DNA from: an uncultured Collinsella sp.
GTDB taxonomy: Bacteria; Actinomycetota; Coriobacteriia; Coriobacteriales; Coriobacteriaceae
Length of the DNA stretch: 24,236 nt
Assembly: GCA_900547765.1 (NCBI GenBank)
Contig: URIA01000034.1
Span: 1-24,236, forward strand
Direction of reading: 5' to 3'
Shown here one piece after another: positions 1 to 7,746 of the stretch. Positions within the stretch are counted from its first letter, which is position 1. Each line of letters starts with the position of its first letter. A program made the translations under genes and the position numbers. A model generated the notes under the pieces. That model saw nothing but the letters and a program-made list of their open reading frames with translations. It ran no database searches and was not told where the DNA came from.

Positions 1-15
1 GCGGGTGGTTTCTGA

Positions 16-38
16 TGCGGCGCGCTGCGCGCCCCGCA
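16..38. repeat. GC-rich imperfect palindrome at window edge
   Basis: Bases 16-38 form an imperfect GC-rich inverted repeat with arms around GCGGCGCGC and GCGCGCCCCGC, just beyond the ftsZ terminator. It could be a second hairpin terminator, possibly for a convergent gene to the left that is outside the window. No coding feature is visible in bases 1-56. Confidence 0.3.
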
Positions 39-56
39 CAGGCTAAAGCCTCTAAT

Positions 57-85
57 AAAAAGGGCGCGTCCATACGGACACGCCC
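57..85 (-). terminator. Rho-independent terminator after ftsZ
   Basis: On the minus strand a 10-base-pair stem (arms 76-85 and 62-71, one G-U wobble, four-base loop) is followed directly by five U residues (57-61). It lies 26 bases after the ftsZ stop codon and marks the end of the dcw transcript. The one mismatch is A-C on the plus strand but G-U on the minus strand, which fits a leftward terminator. Confidence 0.85.
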
Positions 86-111
86 CTGTGCACAACAATG
101 CAAAGAACGAC

Positions 112-1266
112 TTAGAAGCTACCGCGCTTCAGGAAGTCGGGAAGCTCGAACTGATCGTTGCCGAAGTTAGGAAGCTCGGTGCCACCGACGTTGCGGGTCG
201 GAGCGGCCTGAGCCGGGCTGGTGGCCGGAGCGGTGCGCTGCGGCTCAGCGGAGGCAGCGGCCTTGCTCTGAGACTGCTGAGCAGCAAAGAGCTCATCCTG
301 ACGGTTGACGTTGGAGTCGGAGAAGCCCGTAGCGATGACGGTGATACGCACCTGATCGCCCAGGGACTCGTCGACAACGGTACCGAAGATGATGTTGGCC
401 TCGGGGTCGACGGCGTTGGCGACAACGTCGGCGGCGTCGCTGATCTCCTGGATGCCCAGGTCCTTGGAACCGGCGATGGAGAGCAGCACGCGCGTGGCAC
501 CATCGATGGAGCTCTCGAGCAGCGGGCTGGAGATGGCCTGCTGGGCAGCGTCGACGGCACGGGTATCCCCAGAAGAGGTACCGATACCCATCATGGCGGT
601 ACCGGCCTGCTTCATGATGGTCTTAACATCGGCGAAGTCCAGGTTGATGATACCGGGGACGGTGATGAGGTCGGTGATGCCCTGGGTGCCCTGGGAAAGG
701 ACGCCATCGGCAATCGCGAAGGCCTCGAGCATGGTGGTCTTCTTCTCGGCGATGTCGAGCAGCTTATCGTTAGGAATGACGATCATGGTGTCGACGCAAT
801 CGGAGAGGGTCTTGATGCCCTCCTCGGCGCTCTTCTTACGCTTGCGGCCCTCGAAGGTGAAGGGCTTGGTCACGACGGCGACGGTCAGTGCGCCGACCTC
901 GTTCATCGCGATATCGGCAACGATGGGAGCAGCGCCGGTACCGGTGCCGCCGCCCTCGCCGCAGGTGATAAACACCATGTCGGCGCCAGCGAGCGCCTCG
1001 GCGATGTCGTCGCGGGACTCATCGGCAGCCTTGCGGCCAACCTCGGGATTGGCGCCGGCGCCCAGGCCGCGGGTAAGGTCGGTGCCGATGTGCACCTTGA
1101 TATCGGCATCAGAGATCGCGAGTGCCTGAGCATCGGTGTTGATGGCAACAAACTCGACGCCGCGGATGCCCTCTTCGATCATTCGATTGACCGCGTTGGT
1201 ACCGCCGCCGCCGACGCCGACCACCTTAATGACGGCAAGGTAGTTGTTGATCTCTGTCTCGTGCAT
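112..1266 (-). CDS. ftsZ: Cell division protein FtsZ
   Basis: Tubulin-like GTPase that polymerises into the Z ring at mid-cell and recruits the divisome. The 384-residue product shows the nucleotide-binding GGGGTNAVN (about 19-27), GGGTGTGAAP (105-114), the synergy-loop NLDFADVKTIM, and a poorly conserved linker (about 320-365). It ends in a conserved tail peptide, ELPDFLKRGSF, the docking site for FtsZ partners. The ATG at 1266 is chosen because GGAGGA sits five bases upstream; a further in-frame start 30 bases upstream lacks such a site. An oddity is TCGEGGGTGTG where nearly all FtsZ have TAGMGGGTGTG. It is the last gene of the cluster, 199 bases after ftsQ, so it probably also has its own promoter. 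Identity is certain. Confidence 0.98.
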   Translation of the reverse strand: MHETEINNYLAVIKVVGVGGGGTNAVNRMIEEGIRGVEFVAINTDAQALAISDADIKVHIGTDLTRGLGAGANPEVGRKAADESRDDIAEALAGADMVFITCGEGGGTGTGAAPIVADIAMNEVGALTVAVVTKPFTFEGRKRKKSAEEGIKTLSDCVDTMIVIPNDKLLDIAEKKTTMLEAFAIADGVLSQGTQGITDLITVPGIINLDFADVKTIMKQAGTAMMGIGTSSGDTRAVDAAQQAISSPLLESSIDGATRVLLSIAGSKDLGIQEISDAADVVANAVDPEANIIFGTVVDESLGDQVRITVIATGFSDSNVNRQDELFAAQQSQSKAAASAEPQRTAPATSPAQAAPTRNVGGTELPNFGNDQFELPDFLKRGSF

Positions 1267-1285
1267 GTCGGTCCTCCGAACAAAG

Positions 1286-1336
1286 GTTATAGCCATAGCA
1301 TGGGTCGACCCCTGCGCACATTAACCTTCAGGTTGA
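1286..1336 (-). promoter_or_regulatory. Putative ftsZ promoter with an upstream inverted-repeat operator
   Basis: The ftsQ-ftsZ spacer (1267-1465) is long for this cluster. It contains a possible -10 element TATAAC (minus strand, 1286-1291) with no good -35. Just upstream lies the inverted repeat AACCT-TC-AGGTT inside TTAACCTTCAGGTTGA (1321-1336, plus-strand reading). A weak -35 with an adjacent palindrome is typical of activator-dependent promoters. Actinobacterial ftsZ is known to be activated by the MerR-type regulator FtsR, so FtsR is one candidate, by inference only. A 10-base palindrome GGGTCGACCC lies at 1302-1311. Confidence 0.4.
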
Positions 1337-1465
1337 AAGTAAATGCAAAGGTAAACCGTATTATGTTTGCACATTATGAACGTATCAGTCAAATAATTGA
1401 CCGTGAAAACCAAACAAACCAGATAAACGGCGTGGTATGGCCCCTCAACAAAGCATCAACCAGCG

Positions 1466-2722
1466 CTACGAGGTCGGAGCATTCCTAAATGTGTAGTTGC
1501 CCGGAGAGCGCACATTGATATACGTTACGCCCTCTACCTGCGAAAGCAACTTGGTGACTACGCGTTCCTTCTTGGCGATATCGTCCGAATCGCCCAGCGA
1601 CACCTCAATGCCGTTATTGAGGTTTGCCGAGATGGCTTCGATCGAAGGCGTGGAAATATCCTTGACTTGTCCCAAGAACTCGCTCGAAAAACCACGCACA
1701 TAATCCAGGCCGGCCTTAACGGCTTTGGAGTTCACCGCCTGGCCGGAAACCGGAGCGACATCCGCCGAGACATCAGTCAACAACACCGCGCCATAATGCT
1801 TGGCGAGCGCCAGCGCGGCATCGATTCCGGTCAAGGTATTTGAGCCCTGCCCTGTCGTGATGACGTTGCCCTGGTCGTCCACTTCGACCGACGTCGACAG
1901 CGGGGCGATCCAGGTGTCATCGTCTCCGATAGCCCAGGCAAGGTCGTCGGAGCTGATATACGCAATGGCGATAACTTTACGCTCCGTCGGCGTGATGATA
2001 AGCGTATGGGGAAACTGGCGCTGGACATCCACGCCCGAAACCCACGGGTTCTGCTTGAGATCCTCGGTAATCTGGTCGGGATCGACGTTAAAAAGCGACG
2101 TTCCCTCGGGCAAGTCGATCAGCTGGATAGCATCGTGCTTCGTCACATGCTCGCTGCCTTGAATCTGAATATCAGTGGCAGTAAACAGTCCAGAGTTGAT
2201 CACCACGATGGCAACGACGACGAGCACGGCCAAGACGGCCAGAACGCCGCCCACGATTTTGCCTTTGCCTGTAACGACAGAAACGGCGTCTGATGTTTTA
2301 TTTGCCATCGCTCCAAGTGAAGATAACGGGTTGAAACCTTTTTTACTCGAAGGCTTCTTGGCGGTAGCCGGCACCGATGTCAGCGAGCGCGGTTTCGATG
2401 CGCCCAGCGTGCGACCTGGACGCGCCGCTTTAGTTCCCGTCGAGGGCTTGGGAGCTGCCATGGGACGGGCAGGCTTGGCGCCCATAACAGGCTTTGACGT
2501 CACCGAGGGACGCGAGGACTTTTTTGCGGCCGGACGATTACCGAGCTGCGAGCCGACGACCGGACGACTGGTCTGTCGAGCATGCCCGACAGACTTAGAG
2601 TGCGCGACGGTATTGCGTTGAGGTTTGGCAGGCGCGCCGGAACGCCCTCCGGCGCGGCGGAAGGTGGGTTTCGATGCTCTAGAAGCCGAGGAATTTAACT
2701 TCCGGTCTGAGCTCGATGCCAT
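1466..2722 (-). CDS. ftsQ: Cell division protein FtsQ (long basic N-terminal tail)
   Basis: Bitopic membrane protein that links the cytoplasmic Z ring to FtsL/FtsB and the septal synthases. The 418-residue product has an unusually long cytoplasmic tail (about 1-150) rich in Ser, Pro, Lys, Arg and Ala. A single membrane helix follows (about 155-176: GGVLAVLAVLVVVAIVVIN), then a POTRA domain (about 181-250, with the SGLFTATDIQIQG and GTSLFNVD motifs) and an extracytoplasmic FtsQ domain. The ATG at 2722 has GGGAGG a few bases upstream and lies inside the end of murB, giving a 44-base overlap that suggests translational coupling. The tail is far longer than the short tail of E. coli FtsQ. Confidence 0.93.
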   Translation of the reverse strand: MASSSDRKLNSSASRASKPTFRRAGGRSGAPAKPQRNTVAHSKSVGHARQTSRPVVGSQLGNRPAAKKSSRPSVTSKPVMGAKPARPMAAPKPSTGTKAARPGRTLGASKPRSLTSVPATAKKPSSKKGFNPLSSLGAMANKTSDAVSVVTGKGKIVGGVLAVLAVLVVVAIVVINSGLFTATDIQIQGSEHVTKHDAIQLIDLPEGTSLFNVDPDQITEDLKQNPWVSGVDVQRQFPHTLIITPTERKVIAIAYISSDDLAWAIGDDDTWIAPLSTSVEVDDQGNVITTGQGSNTLTGIDAALALAKHYGAVLLTDVSADVAPVSGQAVNSKAVKAGLDYVRGFSSEFLGQVKDISTPSIEAISANLNNGIEVSLGDSDDIAKKERVVTKLLSQVEGVTYINVRSPGNYTFRNAPTS

Positions 2723-3590
2723 ACGCCTCCCTCACCTTTCCGTGCACATGTCTGATAACCGCGGCAACGTCATCGGCCGAGGCAGTTCCGTTATTAACGA
2801 TAAAATTAGCGTGAACGGGCGAAACTTCCGCGCCGCCAATCGAAAAACCCTTTAATCCACAATCCTCGATAAGCTTGCCCACACTCGCATCGGGCGGGTT
2901 ACGAAAGACCGACCCGCAGGATGCGCGACCCATGGGCTGCGTACGCTTGCGCCTCGTCAGGTACCGTTCCATGCGCTCGCGAATGTCGGCCTTGGGCGCC
3001 GGTTTAAGCTTGAGCACGCACTCGAGGATGATCTCATTGCGGGGAAGGCTACATTCGCGGTAGCCCCAAGTGATCTCGGACCCCGCATAATGCTTGATAC
3101 CGGATGCCGGGTCAAACGTTACGACATCCTCAACCAGCGAGCCAATCCACTCGGTCCGTGTGCCGGCATTCATAGATATCGCACCGCCGACCGAACCAGG
3201 GATGCCAACGGCAAACTCAAGGCCCGAGAGGCTACGCGACAGGGCATCGTTGACCAGGCGCGCAAACATCACGCCCGCACCGACCGTCAGCGTACAACCG
3301 TCATCGGCAACAACCGTGCGCTGAAACTCACGTCCGAGCGAAATGACGGCGCCGCGATAACCGCTATCGGCAACCAGCAGATTGGAGCCCTTGCCGATGA
3401 TGACCCACGGCACCTGCTCGCGATCGAGCACCGCCACGGCGCGGCGAAGGGCATGATAGCTATGGCACGTCACAAAGAGGTCGGCCTTGCCGCCGATACG
3501 ATAGCTCGTATGACGCGCAAGGCGCTCGTCCTCAATCACATCCGTGTCGATCATGCCCGAGAGCGCCATGACGGCGTTAAACAGACCCAT
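2679..3590 (-). CDS. murB: UDP-N-acetylenolpyruvoylglucosamine reductase MurB
   Basis: FAD enzyme that reduces UDP-GlcNAc-enolpyruvate with NADPH to UDP-MurNAc, the second committed step of peptidoglycan precursor synthesis, in the cytoplasm. The 303-residue product shows the FAD-binding IGKGSNLLVADSGYRG, the GLEFAVGIPGSVGGAISMNAG segment, and SCGSVFRNP with the catalytic Ser near the C-terminus. The overall form is that of the shorter type II MurB. It starts five bases after the murC stop and overlaps the start of ftsQ. The ATG at 3590 fits the family's N-terminus, with RLARHTSYRIGGKAD following shortly after. Confidence 0.97.
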   Translation of the reverse strand: MGLFNAVMALSGMIDTDVIEDERLARHTSYRIGGKADLFVTCHSYHALRRAVAVLDREQVPWVIIGKGSNLLVADSGYRGAVISLGREFQRTVVADDGCTLTVGAGVMFARLVNDALSRSLSGLEFAVGIPGSVGGAISMNAGTRTEWIGSLVEDVVTFDPASGIKHYAGSEITWGYRECSLPRNEIILECVLKLKPAPKADIRERMERYLTRRKRTQPMGRASCGSVFRNPPDASVGKLIEDCGLKGFSIGGAEVSPVHANFIVNNGTASADDVAAVIRHVHGKVREAYGIELRPEVKFLGF

Positions 3591-3595
3591 TAGAC

Positions 3596-5014
3596 TTAAG
3601 CGTCTTTCTTGGCAGTCAGATACTCGATAAACTCGGGACCTACGGTCGTAACGTCACCGGCACCCATGGTGAGCAGCAGGTCGCCCTCGCCCACCAACTG
3701 CTCGAGCTCCTGATTGAGCTCAAGACGGCTGGAGCAGTACACGACCTCCTTGCCAGGATGCTTGGCGCGCACGGTATCGGCGAGCATCTTAGAGGTGACA
3801 CCCGGAATGGGCATCTCGCCAGCCGAGAACACATCAATCAGCAGCAGTTTATCGGCATTGGCAAATGCATCGGCAAAGTCGTCGCACAGGGCCTGCAGGC
3901 GCGAATAGCGGTGCGGCTGGAACACGACGTCGACGTGCTTGTAGCCCAGCGACGAAGCGGCGGCAAGCGTCGCCTTGATCTCGGTGGGGTGATGGCCGTA
4001 ATCATCGACCACGGTGATGCCATCGATATCGCCCACGTGGGTAAAGCGACGACGGACGCCCTCAAAGCTCGAGAGCGCCTTGGCGGCGGCGTCGATGTCA
4101 AGGCCCAGGACATGTGCGACGGTGAGCACCGCCGTGGCGTTGAGCATGTTGTGGCGACCGGGATTGCTCTTGATCTCCACAGCATGCTCAGTGCCGTCCT
4201 CAAAGCGAACGATAAAGTCACTCTGGATGCCCTTAACATCCGGGTGCATGCAGACGATGTCGTTGCTCTCGGCAAAGCCGTAGGAAAGCACGTGACGGCC
4301 CGTCGACTTGGCGAGCTCGACCAGATGCGGGTCCTCACCGCAGACGATGACAGTGCCGTCCTCGCCCACCAGGCTCATGAATTTGGCGAAAGTCGCCTCG
4401 ATCTCCTCGATACCCGAGTAGTGATCGAGGTGGTCGGCCTCGACGTTGGTCACAATGACTACGTTGGGGTTCAGGAACAGGAAGGAGCTGTCGGACTCGT
4501 CGGCCTCGGCGACAAAGTAGTCGCCCGAGCCGTTCTTGCCGTTCGTGTCATAGCCCTCGACGATGCCACCGATCAAGAAGCTCGGATCCAGACCCATGCG
4601 GTCGAGCATGGTGGCGCACATCGAAGACGTGGTGGTCTTGCCATGCGTGCCGGCAACAGCGACAGTCGTGTAGCCGTGGCCCAAAGCAGAGAGCATCTTG
4701 GCGCGGGGCCACACGGGAATACCAAGCTCGCGAGCGCGCACGAGTTCAGGGTTGGACTCCGGAATAGCGGTGGAGACAACAACCACGTCGGGCTTGACCT
4801 CGTCGATCGTGGCGGCCTCATGGCCCACATGCACCTTCACACCAGCGCGGGTAAGCTGGCGGATATAACGTGACGTCTTAAGGTCGGAGCCGGTAACGGC
4901 ATAACCGCGCTCGTGCAGAACGAGGGCGATGCCGCTCATGCCGGCGCCGCCGATACCGATAAAGTGGGCGCTCTTAAACTCGGGCGCGGAGGTTGCAGTC
5001 TGGGAATCAGCCAT
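3596..5014 (-). CDS. murC: UDP-N-acetylmuramate--L-alanine ligase MurC
   Basis: ATP-dependent ligase that adds the first amino acid, L-Ala, to UDP-MurNAc. The 472-residue product has the N-terminal UDP-binding GIGGAGMSG (20-28), the ATP loop GTHGKTTT (122-129), the EADESDSSF Mur-ligase motif, NVEADHLDHY, and DDYGHHPTEI in the C-terminal domain. The ATG at 5014 (MADSQTATS) is preferred. AAGGAG lies about 11 bases upstream, and the longer in-frame reading begins with GTG before that site. A 97-base spacer separates it from murG; I see no strong promoter there. Confidence 0.97.
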   Translation of the reverse strand: MADSQTATSAPEFKSAHFIGIGGAGMSGIALVLHERGYAVTGSDLKTSRYIRQLTRAGVKVHVGHEAATIDEVKPDVVVVSTAIPESNPELVRARELGIPVWPRAKMLSALGHGYTTVAVAGTHGKTTTSSMCATMLDRMGLDPSFLIGGIVEGYDTNGKNGSGDYFVAEADESDSSFLFLNPNVVIVTNVEADHLDHYSGIEEIEATFAKFMSLVGEDGTVIVCGEDPHLVELAKSTGRHVLSYGFAESNDIVCMHPDVKGIQSDFIVRFEDGTEHAVEIKSNPGRHNMLNATAVLTVAHVLGLDIDAAAKALSSFEGVRRRFTHVGDIDGITVVDDYGHHPTEIKATLAAASSLGYKHVDVVFQPHRYSRLQALCDDFADAFANADKLLLIDVFSAGEMPIPGVTSKMLADTVRAKHPGKEVVYCSSRLELNQELEQLVGEGDLLLTMGAGDVTTVGPEFIEYLTAKKDA

Positions 5015-5111
5015 GTGCTCGTGTACTCCTTGCGTAAACACTGCCTGTAACCCGTTAACTGTACCGCACCTACCGCATCAGCGCGAGGGCGACCGACGAT
5101 ATCCCGTCTAA

Positions 5112-6227
5112 CTAACGCAAACCCTCTACCGCATCGGCCAGAAGAGCGGCGGCCCTATCCTGAGCCAGACCACGCGCCGCCTGACGCATGGCCTCGCGCG
5201 CCGCCGCATCATCGACCAAGTGCAGCAGCTCATCGGCAAAGGCGGAACCGTCGATATCGGCATCGGCGCAGAGCACGCCAGCCCCGGCGTCGACCAGATA
5301 ACGGGCATTGGTGGTTTGGTGGTCGGCCGTCGCATGCGGATACGGCACGAGCACCGATGGCACGGCAAGCGCAGCGATCTCGGCCACGCTCGATGCGCCC
5401 GAACGCGAGAGCACCAAATCGGCAGCAGCCAGCATATCGCCCATGTTGTCGATGTAAGGCTGGACGCGGTAACGCTTCGCCTCCTCGGGCGTCAGCGCCA
5501 AAGCGCGCTCGGTCTCCTCAAAGCCGTCAGCGCCCGTCGAATGCAACACATAGAGGTTCTTGCGCGAAAGCAGCTCGTTTTTGAGCGAAACCACGCGCTC
5601 GTTGAGGTGCTGGGCGCCAAGTGAACCGCCAAAGACGAGCAGCAGCGTAGCGTCCTCGGGAACGCCAAGTGCTTTGCGGCCGCGAGCGCGATCGCCCTCG
5701 ATTACCGAGCGACGTACGGGGTTGCCTGTCATGAGCACGTGGCCAGGGTCACCTTCGCGCTCAAAGACCGAACGCGCTGCCGGCACCGAGATGCACACGC
5801 GGGCGGCGTGGGAGTTCATCATCTTGTTGGCCAGGCCCGGAACAGAGTTCTGCTCATGCAGCAAATACGGAACGCCCGCGCCCTTGCACCACCCCAGCAG
5901 CGGAACCTCGACATAGGCACCAAAACCGATGGCAGCGTCGGGCTTGCCGACCTTTGAGAAATGACTAGCGAGCGCACGCTTGGCCTTGTTGACACGCCAC
6001 AGCGAGGTCAGCGCCGTCCAAGGACGGGAGCGGTCGAAGCCAGTGACCGTAATGGGCACAAAATCAAACCCAGCCTCGGGGACCAGACGACCCTCGAGCT
6101 TGCGCGACTGGCCCACGAACACAACGTGGTGGCCACGATCACGCAGTTCTTCGGCCAAGGCGAGCGCGGGGTTGATGTGTCCTGCCGTGCCGCCGGCTGC
6201 AATAGCAACGGTCATCTTATCGGTCAT
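5112..6227 (-). CDS. murG: UDP-GlcNAc:lipid I N-acetylglucosaminyltransferase MurG
   Basis: Peripheral membrane GT-B glycosyltransferase that converts lipid I to lipid II on the inner face of the membrane. The 371-residue product shows the first glycine-rich loop GGTAGH (12-17), HEQNSVPG, the FGGSLGAQHLN loop and the donor-site SRSGASSVAEIAALAVPSVLVPYPHATADHQ. The ATG at 6227 has AAGGGA six bases upstream and overlaps the end of ftsW by 11 bases, which suggests coupled translation. A second ATG lies four codons later. Confidence 0.97.
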   Translation of the reverse strand: MTDKMTVAIAAGGTAGHINPALALAEELRDRGHHVVFVGQSRKLEGRLVPEAGFDFVPITVTGFDRSRPWTALTSLWRVNKAKRALASHFSKVGKPDAAIGFGAYVEVPLLGWCKGAGVPYLLHEQNSVPGLANKMMNSHAARVCISVPAARSVFEREGDPGHVLMTGNPVRRSVIEGDRARGRKALGVPEDATLLLVFGGSLGAQHLNERVVSLKNELLSRKNLYVLHSTGADGFEETERALALTPEEAKRYRVQPYIDNMGDMLAAADLVLSRSGASSVAEIAALAVPSVLVPYPHATADHQTTNARYLVDAGAGVLCADADIDGSAFADELLHLVDDAAAREAMRQAARGLAQDRAAALLADAVEGLR

Positions 6228-7737
6228 GGTAGTCCCTTCGTACACGCGGTCCCTGGTCGTCGGTGCGCAGACGCGCCGACGGGTCCGAGTTCAAATCGAT
6301 TCGATTATATCCGCCGCCCGCGTTGCGAGGGCTGGGGCGCTGAGGACGACCTTGCGGCGCCGTTCGCTGACGCGGGCGGACTGCCGGCTCGGTCGCAGAG
6401 CCATCCAGGACGGTAAAACCGTTACGCGTAGATCGCTCGCCGCGCACGTGGGGCACGCCGGCGGTACTCTCATCCATAACGGCAAAGCTCTCGCGGCGAC
6501 GGTCGTACTCATCGCGACGGGCGCTCTCGTACGAAACGCGCAGGATCAATCCGGCAAGCATAAGCGACACAATAATCGACGAACCGCCGTAGCTAATAAA
6601 CGGCAACGGTTTGCCCGTCATGGGAAACACGTTGAGGATGCCCAACGCGTTAATCAAAAACTGCACCGCGAGAATGACCGCGGAGCCAGACGCCATAAGC
6701 GCGCCCCGACGATCGGTCGCCTGCTCGGCAATGCGAAACGCCGAATAGATCAGCATCGCAAACACCAAGAAGAACAGCACGGTTCCGACAAAACCGACTT
6801 CCTCGCCAATGATGGCCAGGATGTAGTCATTGTGCGCCTCGGGCAGATACGAGTACTTCATGGTTGAGTTGCCGATGCCACGGCCGAACAGACCGCCCGA
6901 GGCAAAGGCCATGATGGCAAGCGTGGCCTGATAGCCGTCACCATACTCGTCGGCCCAAGGGTTCAAGGCAACCTGAATACGCACCATACGGTACGGCTCT
7001 GCAACAAGCGCAATCACGATCACGAGAATGCCGAAGATTAGCACGCCGATGATAAATCTGGGGTCGAGACCCGCAAACAACGCCATGCACATGAGGGTCA
7101 ACAGGATGATCAGGACAGTACCGAAATCGGGCTGGATAAAGATCAGAAAGAGCGAAATGCCCAAGTAGATGCCCATCTTGCGAAGGAATTCGTTGATGTT
7201 GCCACCGGGCGAAAAGAAGCGATCAAGCATGATGGCCGAATACGCAATGGCAAATGGCTTTAAAAACTCGGAAGGCTGGAACTGAATGCCGGCGATGTTG
7301 AGCCAGCGCGTGGCGCCACGGCTGCCGCTGCCCACCAAGAACACCAGCAGAAGCAAGAACATCATGCCGATAAGGAAGATCCTAAGCACATCATCCCCAA
7401 ACCAGCTGTCCGGCAAAACGCGCACGATGGCAATCAGCGCCAGAACACCAACCACGGCAAACGCGGCCTGTCGACCCAGGAAAAACGTCGCCGAGCCATT
7501 CTCGTGCAGCGCCTCGACCGAAGACGCCGAGTACACCATCAGCAGACCAAAGCACACCAAAGTAAACAGGCAGGCCATGAATATCAAACGGGGGCGCATG
7601 ATGCGGGCGGGAACGCCGGCAATATAGCGTTCGCTAAACGACTGCCCGCCGCGACCGGAACGCGGTGTGCTACGCCGCGAGGAAGCACGGTCCGAGTCGG
7701 GCCTCCTCATACCTTGTCGGGGGCTCTCCTCTCTCAC
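6217..7737 (-). CDS. ftsW: Septal peptidoglycan glycosyltransferase FtsW (SEDS family)
   Basis: Polytopic SEDS protein that polymerises lipid II at the septum together with its partner transpeptidase, here the FtsI-type PBP of the same cluster. About ten hydrophobic segments are visible, with the family signatures RWLNIAGIQFQPSEFLK, LPEAHNDYILAIIGEEVGFVG and GKPLPFISYGGSSI. A basic N-terminal tail of about 45 residues and an Arg/Pro-rich C-terminal tail of roughly 105 residues flank the membrane core. The start is uncertain. GTG at 7737 has AGGGG six bases upstream and is preferred; TTG at 7743 and ATG at 7710 are alternatives. Confidence 0.94.
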   Translation of the reverse strand: MREESPRQGMRRPDSDRASSRRSTPRSGRGGQSFSERYIAGVPARIMRPRLIFMACLFTLVCFGLLMVYSASSVEALHENGSATFFLGRQAAFAVVGVLALIAIVRVLPDSWFGDDVLRIFLIGMMFLLLLVFLVGSGSRGATRWLNIAGIQFQPSEFLKPFAIAYSAIMLDRFFSPGGNINEFLRKMGIYLGISLFLIFIQPDFGTVLIILLTLMCMALFAGLDPRFIIGVLIFGILVIVIALVAEPYRMVRIQVALNPWADEYGDGYQATLAIMAFASGGLFGRGIGNSTMKYSYLPEAHNDYILAIIGEEVGFVGTVLFFLVFAMLIYSAFRIAEQATDRRGALMASGSAVILAVQFLINALGILNVFPMTGKPLPFISYGGSSIIVSLMLAGLILRVSYESARRDEYDRRRESFAVMDESTAGVPHVRGERSTRNGFTVLDGSATEPAVRPRQRTAPQGRPQRPSPRNAGGGYNRIDLNSDPSARLRTDDQGPRVRRDYHDR

Positions 7738-7746
7738 CGGCAACCC

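Noticed and set aside
88..1488. 466-residue plus-strand open frame opposite ftsZ
   Set aside because: It is a shadow of ftsZ produced by GC-biased codon positions; low-complexity Gly/Asp/Val-rich sequence, no ribosome site and no recognised domain.
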